Positions 60,464-64,000 of a stretch of DNA of 64,000 nucleotides are shown one piece after another. A program made the position numbers and the translations under genes. Source of the stretch: Eubacterium ruminantium (GTDB taxonomy: Bacteria; Bacillota; Clostridia; Lachnospirales; Lachnospiraceae); NCBI GenBank assembly GCA_900108205.1, contig FNUU01000011.1, forward strand, positions 1 to 64,000. The letters run 5' to 3'. Each line of letters begins with the position of its first letter. The stretch's first letter is position 1. Under the pieces are notes generated by a model. The model made no database searches, was not told where the DNA came from, and was given only the letters and a program-made list of their open reading frames with translations.

Positions 60464-61267
60464 ATGACAAGTGATAAAATATTCGCCGGTGGGGGATATA
60501 GAGTAATTGATGAAAGAAAAGTGATCAGTGAGGATAATGTTCATATAAATAATAAATATTATACAGGAGCCGTTGGAGCGTATCAGCTTCATCCGGACGG
60601 AAGACCGTATCATACCTTCAGAACCTCGACACTTCTGGTGGACGGAAATGATGTCAATTTTGAAAACTGCATTTTTGAGAATACGGTGGGAACAGGGGAA
60701 AAGTTCGGGCAGGCTATAGCTTTGTATCTGGATGGCGACAGGATCAGTCTTACGGATTGCGAGATAAGAGGTTTTCAGGACAGCCTTTTTCTGGCGCCCC
60801 TTCCTCCGAAGGAATATGAGAAGGATGGTTTCCTGGGACCGAAACAGTTCACACCGAGAACCATGAGAGAATATCATTTTAAAAGGTGCAGGATCATGGG
60901 AAGTGTGGATTTTATATTTGGTGGTGCGGCGGCTGTATTTGAAGAATGCGAATTCATTAATGTAGAAAGCGGATTTGTATTTGCTCCATGCACGCCTGAA
61001 GGAGAGAAGGAGGGCTTCACTGCGATCAACTGTCGGTTTACTCATACCGAAAATGTTGAAAAGGGAAGCTGCTACATAGCAAGGCCATGGAGAGAGTTTG
61101 CAAGAGTTAAACTGGTTGACTGCTATCTGGATGATCATATTGCGCCGAAAGGCTGGGACGACTGGGGAAAGACCGGGGCGAGAGAAACTGTCTGCTTTGA
61201 AGAATATGGGTCGTATGGGCCTGGAGCGGATAATGCATCAAGACCTGACTGGGTAAGATGCGGGTGA
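60464..61267 (+). CDS. Pectinesterase (CE8), apparently cytoplasmic
   Basis: A 267-residue pectin methylesterase domain of the right-handed beta-helix type, removing methyl groups from galacturonan. The active-site blocks are all seen: GQAIALYLDGDR (about 80-91, first Gln), RGFQDSLF (about 102-109, Gln and catalytic Asp), GSVDFIFGGAA (about 144-154, second Asp) and ARPWREFA (about 205-212, Arg and Trp). There is no signal peptide or lipobox at either candidate start, so it should act in the cytoplasm on imported oligosaccharides. The ATG at 60464 follows GGAGG by 5 bases. The ATG at 60452 overlaps that site. It is divergent from the uxa operon and close to a sugar-binding lipoprotein gene. 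Confidence 0.92.
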   Translation: MTSDKIFAGGGYRVIDERKVISEDNVHINNKYYTGAVGAYQLHPDGRPYHTFRTSTLLVDGNDVNFENCIFENTVGTGEKFGQAIALYLDGDRISLTDCEIRGFQDSLFLAPLPPKEYEKDGFLGPKQFTPRTMREYHFKRCRIMGSVDFIFGGAAAVFEECEFINVESGFVFAPCTPEGEKEGFTAINCRFTHTENVEKGSCYIARPWREFARVKLVDCYLDDHIAPKGWDDWGKTGARETVCFEEYGSYGPGADNASRPDWVRCG

Positions 61268-61342
61268 TCCTTATCGTGAAGCTGTTCCGGAACGCATAAT
61301 AAGATTGAACTGCCGGATATTTCTCTTATGAATGAATACAGA

Positions 61343-61414
61343 TTTAACAGGATGACAAATAAGATCAGAATATTGCCACGGAGTGGATGCGGATTATTTG
61401 TCTATCCTGTTAAA
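61343..61414. terminator. Long-arm bidirectional terminator
   Basis: TTTAACAGGATGACAAATAA (61343-61362) pairs with TTATTTGTCTATCCTGTTAAA (61394-61414) apart from one bulged base. It lies between convergent genes (pectinesterase and AraC), with T- or A-tracts at both edges. Confidence 0.7.
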
Positions 61415-61430
61415 AAATAAAATGACATTA

Positions 61431-62285
61431 TTATGATTCTTTATTTACTTCATATAGAATATATTTGTCCAGCATGGATTTTCTGTATTCTCTCGGAGAC
61501 ATGTTATACATTTTCTTAAAGGAATCCTTAAAATAGTTACTGTCGCCGAAACCGGAATTCATGGCAATCTCGGTAATGGAATGATTTGTGGTTATCAGTT
61601 CATTTAATGCATGAGTCAGTCTGACATATGTCAGGTACTCCTTCATTCCGGTTCCTGTGGTAATACGGAACTTCTTACTGAAATAACTTGGACTGAAACC
61701 GGCAAAGCCTGCCAGCAGTTCCAGGTTGATCGGCTGATTATAGTTTTCATTTATATATTTTACTGAATCAAGTATTTTGTCGGCTTTGCTTTCTGCGTCG
61801 GATTCCGTACGGAAGATGCAGAAACGGTTGCAGTAAAGGAGCAGTTCGCGGAGGAGCAGCTTCTGCATGGTCGGGGTAGAAGAGTCGTCCGTGTTCTCTT
61901 CGGCGACCATGGCGTCGATAACGATGTGAATCTGGTCACGGTAGATTCTCGGAACATGCATGATGATGGTACGTAAGAATCTGCTGCTGAGATCCGGCAT
62001 GAAGGGAACAGAATTGTCATAGAGATCCTCTTCTGTAAAATATATATTTATTCGGGTACACTGAGACAGATAATTCACATAATGAATAACCTTCGGAGGG
62101 ATTACCATGAAATCACCGCTCTGAAGTGTAAAAAGAGAATTGTTCACATAGAAGCGAACTCTGCCGTGACGGACATAATACAGCTCATAATAATTATGAT
62201 AATGGTTGACCGCCATCAGATAGTCCGCACTTCTTCCGGCGCTGTTGATATAGATCCTGTCGATGGTTTTGTCTGATACTCTCAT
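61431..62285 (-). CDS. AraC family transcriptional regulator
   Basis: A 284-residue AraC/XylS-type regulator. The N-terminal cupin sugar-binding domain (about 15-110) shows NHYHNYYELYYVRHGRVRFYVNN and GDFMVIPPKVIHYV. The C-terminal pair of helix-turn-helix motifs is at about 195-275, with INLELLAGFAGFSPSYFSKKF and SITEIAMNSGFGDSNYFKDSFKK, ending SPREYRK. Regulators of this build usually activate adjacent sugar genes. It is divergent from the sugar-binding lipoprotein gene and next to the pectinesterase gene, so a pectin-fragment inducer is plausible. AGGAGAACAAA precedes the ATG. Confidence 0.93.
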   Translation of the reverse strand: MRVSDKTIDRIYINSAGRSADYLMAVNHYHNYYELYYVRHGRVRFYVNNSLFTLQSGDFMVIPPKVIHYVNYLSQCTRINIYFTEEDLYDNSVPFMPDLSSRFLRTIIMHVPRIYRDQIHIVIDAMVAEENTDDSSTPTMQKLLLRELLLYCNRFCIFRTESDAESKADKILDSVKYINENYNQPINLELLAGFAGFSPSYFSKKFRITTGTGMKEYLTYVRLTHALNELITTNHSITEIAMNSGFGDSNYFKDSFKKMYNMSPREYRKSMLDKYILYEVNKES

Positions 62286-62654
62286 TTTGTTCTCCTTTTA
62301 GATTTGTCACTATGATCCAAAATGATTCGAATTGCCCAATTGCCGATGGGAATTCCGGTAAATCTAAAAATATTTTGGATTTAAATCTTCTGATCTTGTC
62401 ATTTTGTCAAAATTTACAGTTTTTATTGCGCTAAAATGCAACTGTATGTACATAATAACATATATATGACAAAAAATCAGTAGTTTTTGTTAGAAAAAAG
62501 CTAAAAATGAGTAGAAAAATGAGTGAAAAATGTGTATTTTTAATGTACAAGTCATGAAAACGCTTACATTTAATATTGGCTGATTTAAGAGAGGGGATGC
62601 CGATAAAACAACGTAAGCTGATAAAAATGAAAAGATTTTAGGAGGATTACTAAA
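62286..62654. other. Divergent promoter region of araC-type gene and lipoprotein gene
   Basis: 368 bases, very AT-rich, without a gene. Carries the cre-like site TGAAAACGCTTACA (62555-62568), a possible -10 TAATAT (62571-62576), GAGAGGGGATGCCGAT of unclear role, and the ribosome-binding site AGGAGGA before the lipoprotein start. Confidence 0.65.
62555..62568. promoter_or_regulatory. LacI/cre-type operator before the sugar-binding lipoprotein
   Basis: TGAAAACGCTTACA matches the perfect palindromes at 42602 and 59899 in the right half and central CG. It would lie between a weak -35 (62548-62553) and TAATAT (62571-62576), the same placement as at kdgK. Confidence 0.65.
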
Positions 62655-64000
62655 TGAAGAAAAGATTCTTTAGAACAGCAGTTTCCACTCTTCTTATCGG
62701 AAGCTTGGCATTAACAGGCTGTGGTAAGGACGATGACGAGAAGAAGACTACTGAGGCCACAACTAAGGCCCCTGCAAAGACAGAAGCTCCTGCAAAGACA
62801 GAGGCCCCTGCAAAGACAGAAGCTCCTGCAAAGACAGAAGCTCCTGCATCAACAGAAGCTCCGGCTACACCAAGCTATGAAGAGTGTACTCTTACATTTG
62901 ACTGGTGGGGCGGTGACTCAAGACATGAAGCTACACAGGCAGCTGTAGATGCATTCATGGCTAAGTATCCTGGTATCAAGGTTGAAGTTAACTTTGGTGC
63001 TTGGAGTGATTGGGAGACAGCTAAGGCAGCTGAGTATCTCTCAGGCAACAATCCTGATATCCAGCAGACAAACTTCGACTGGATCGGAAAGTACGATGCA
63101 GATGGAACAACATATCTTGATCTGAACACAGTATCAGATGTTCTTGATCTTTCACAGTACTCAGCTGATGTACTCAGCAAGACAGTAGATTCAAAGGGCG
63201 GTCTCGCAGGTATTCCTGTTTCTCTTACAGGACGTACATTCTACTGGAACAAGGCAACATTTGAGCAGGCTGGTATTTCAACACCAACAACACTTGATGA
63301 GCTTATCGCTGCAGGTGAAACATTTAAGGAAAAGCTTGGTGAGGAGTACTATCCACTCGTAATCGGTGAGTACGACAGAGCAATCCTTTTAGCTTACTAT
63401 ATGCAGGCTAAGACAGGTCTTCCAATCATCGACGAGAACGGTAACTTTACATTAACACAGGATCAGGTTAAGGAAGGTCTTGAGTTCATTAAGTCTCTTG
63501 AGGACGCACATGTTATCCCTACAATCGCATACATCCTTGGTGAAGGTGCAGATTCTATGGATAAGTCACAGAGATTCATCGCTGGTCAGTACGCAGGTAT
63601 CTTCGAGTGGGATTCATCTCCAAAGAAGTACATCACAGCACTTGGCGACAATGGTTCTAACCTTGTAGTTGGTAACGTATTCCCAGAACTTAAGTCTTAC
63701 ACAAAGGTTTCACTTATGTTCTCTATCAGCGCTAAGACAAAGCACCCACATGAAGCTGCTATGCTCCTTAACTTCATGCTTAACGATCCAGAAGGTATCG
63801 CAATCATGAAGACAGAGCGTGGTATTCCAGAATCAAAGATCGCTTATGATACACTTAAGGATGCAGGTAATCTTGACGCAGTTTCAGCTGAAGCTCATGA
63901 AGCAGTTATGAACTCAGCACCACTTTACTGGAATCCTAAGTTCGATGATTCTTCACTTAAGGGTGGTTCATCAGCTTACACAACAATCTTCCAGCAGTTC
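62655..64000 (+). CDS. Extracellular sugar-binding lipoprotein of an ABC transporter (3' end beyond window)
   Basis: At least 448 residues, cut by the window end with no stop reached. A lipoprotein signal peptide ends in the lipobox LTGC with Cys23 as lipid anchor. A linker (about 25-72) of repeated APAKTE units lifts the binding domain off the membrane. From about 75 on it is a family 1 solute-binding protein: CTLTFDWWGGDSRHEATQAAVDAFMAKYPG-like start, then NPDIQQTNFDW and GIPVSLTGRTFYWNK. It should capture a sugar or oligosaccharide for ABC import. The pectin-fragment guess comes from the neighbouring AraC and pectinesterase genes and the operator at 62555. ATG behind AGGAGGA. The permease genes probably follow outside the window. 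Confidence 0.93.

Noticed and set aside
60314..61138. 274-codon minus-strand frame opposite the pectinesterase gene
   Set aside because: Antisense to a gene with all catalytic motifs. Its C-terminus repeats YGYFSDFT only because of the tandem DNA repeat.

Overview
The window looks like a chromosomal segment of a pectin-using Lachnospiraceae (Clostridia) bacterium, of the Lachnospira/Butyrivibrio type. This is inferred from the low GC content, strong AGGAGG ribosome-binding sites, TTGACA-17-TATAAT promoters, several membrane GGDEF/EAL proteins, an RND pump of the SwrC type, and a complete uronate-to-KDPG pathway. No 16S sequence is present, so the genus is not certain.

Layout. (1) 1-881: the 3' end of a 23S rRNA gene, then tRNA-Asn, tRNA-Glu, a CAT-anticodon tRNA and tRNA-Asp, then a terminator. 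No 5S gene is visible. (2) 957-15029: tRNA-Leu(TAA) carries a 14-kb integrated island. It is bounded by a 22-bp direct repeat of the tRNA 3' end (attL 1021-1042, attR 15008-15029). The island has a tyrosine integrase at the left end, an excisionase-like HTH protein, an HNH-like protein, two proteins with extremely acidic C-termini, a complete type I restriction-modification system (hsdM-hsdS-hsdR) and a small serine recombinase at the right end. It also holds about 2 kb of repeat-rich sequence with no convincing gene. (3) 15039-41188: housekeeping and signalling genes. These are an MntP-ZIP metal transporter fusion, four c-di-GMP proteins (three here, one at 51989), a DUF624-like membrane protein, two RND-family transporters, DegV, a RelA/SpoT synthetase-domain protein, a stand-alone TrpB2, YfhO and PIG-L proteins, an ABC-F ATPase and CorA. 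(4) 41387-47641: a LacI-family regulator, then kdgK-kduI-kduD-kdgA and pta. (5) 47776-51850: an NAD biosynthesis operon nadB-nadC-niaR-nadA behind a promoter-embedded palindrome. (6) 53308-55042: a MATE transporter and a small unknown protein. (7) 55281-64000: uxaC-uxaB-uxaA (minus strand), an apparently cytoplasmic pectinesterase, an AraC regulator and the start of a sugar-binding lipoprotein gene cut by the window end.

How it fits together. Imported oligogalacturonides would be de-esterified inside the cell by the pectinesterase. Saturated galacturonate would be handled by UxaC, UxaB and UxaA, and the unsaturated product 4-deoxy-5-ketouronate by KduI and KduD. Both branches meet at 2-keto-3-deoxygluconate, which KdgK phosphorylates and KdgA cleaves to pyruvate and glyceraldehyde-3-phosphate. 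Pta would serve acetate formation. Three 14-bp LacI/cre-type palindromes (TGTAAGCGCTTACA twice, TGAAAACGCTTACA once) lie at the kdgK, uxaC and lipoprotein promoters and nowhere else that I found, which suggests one regulon.

Points that most deserve a second look: the MntP-ZIP fusion; a perfect promoter followed within about 30 bases by an intrinsic terminator upstream of the RelA/SpoT-domain gene; the acidic proteins on either side of the restriction system; the repeat-rich silent region of the island with an orphan terminator; and the predicted operators.
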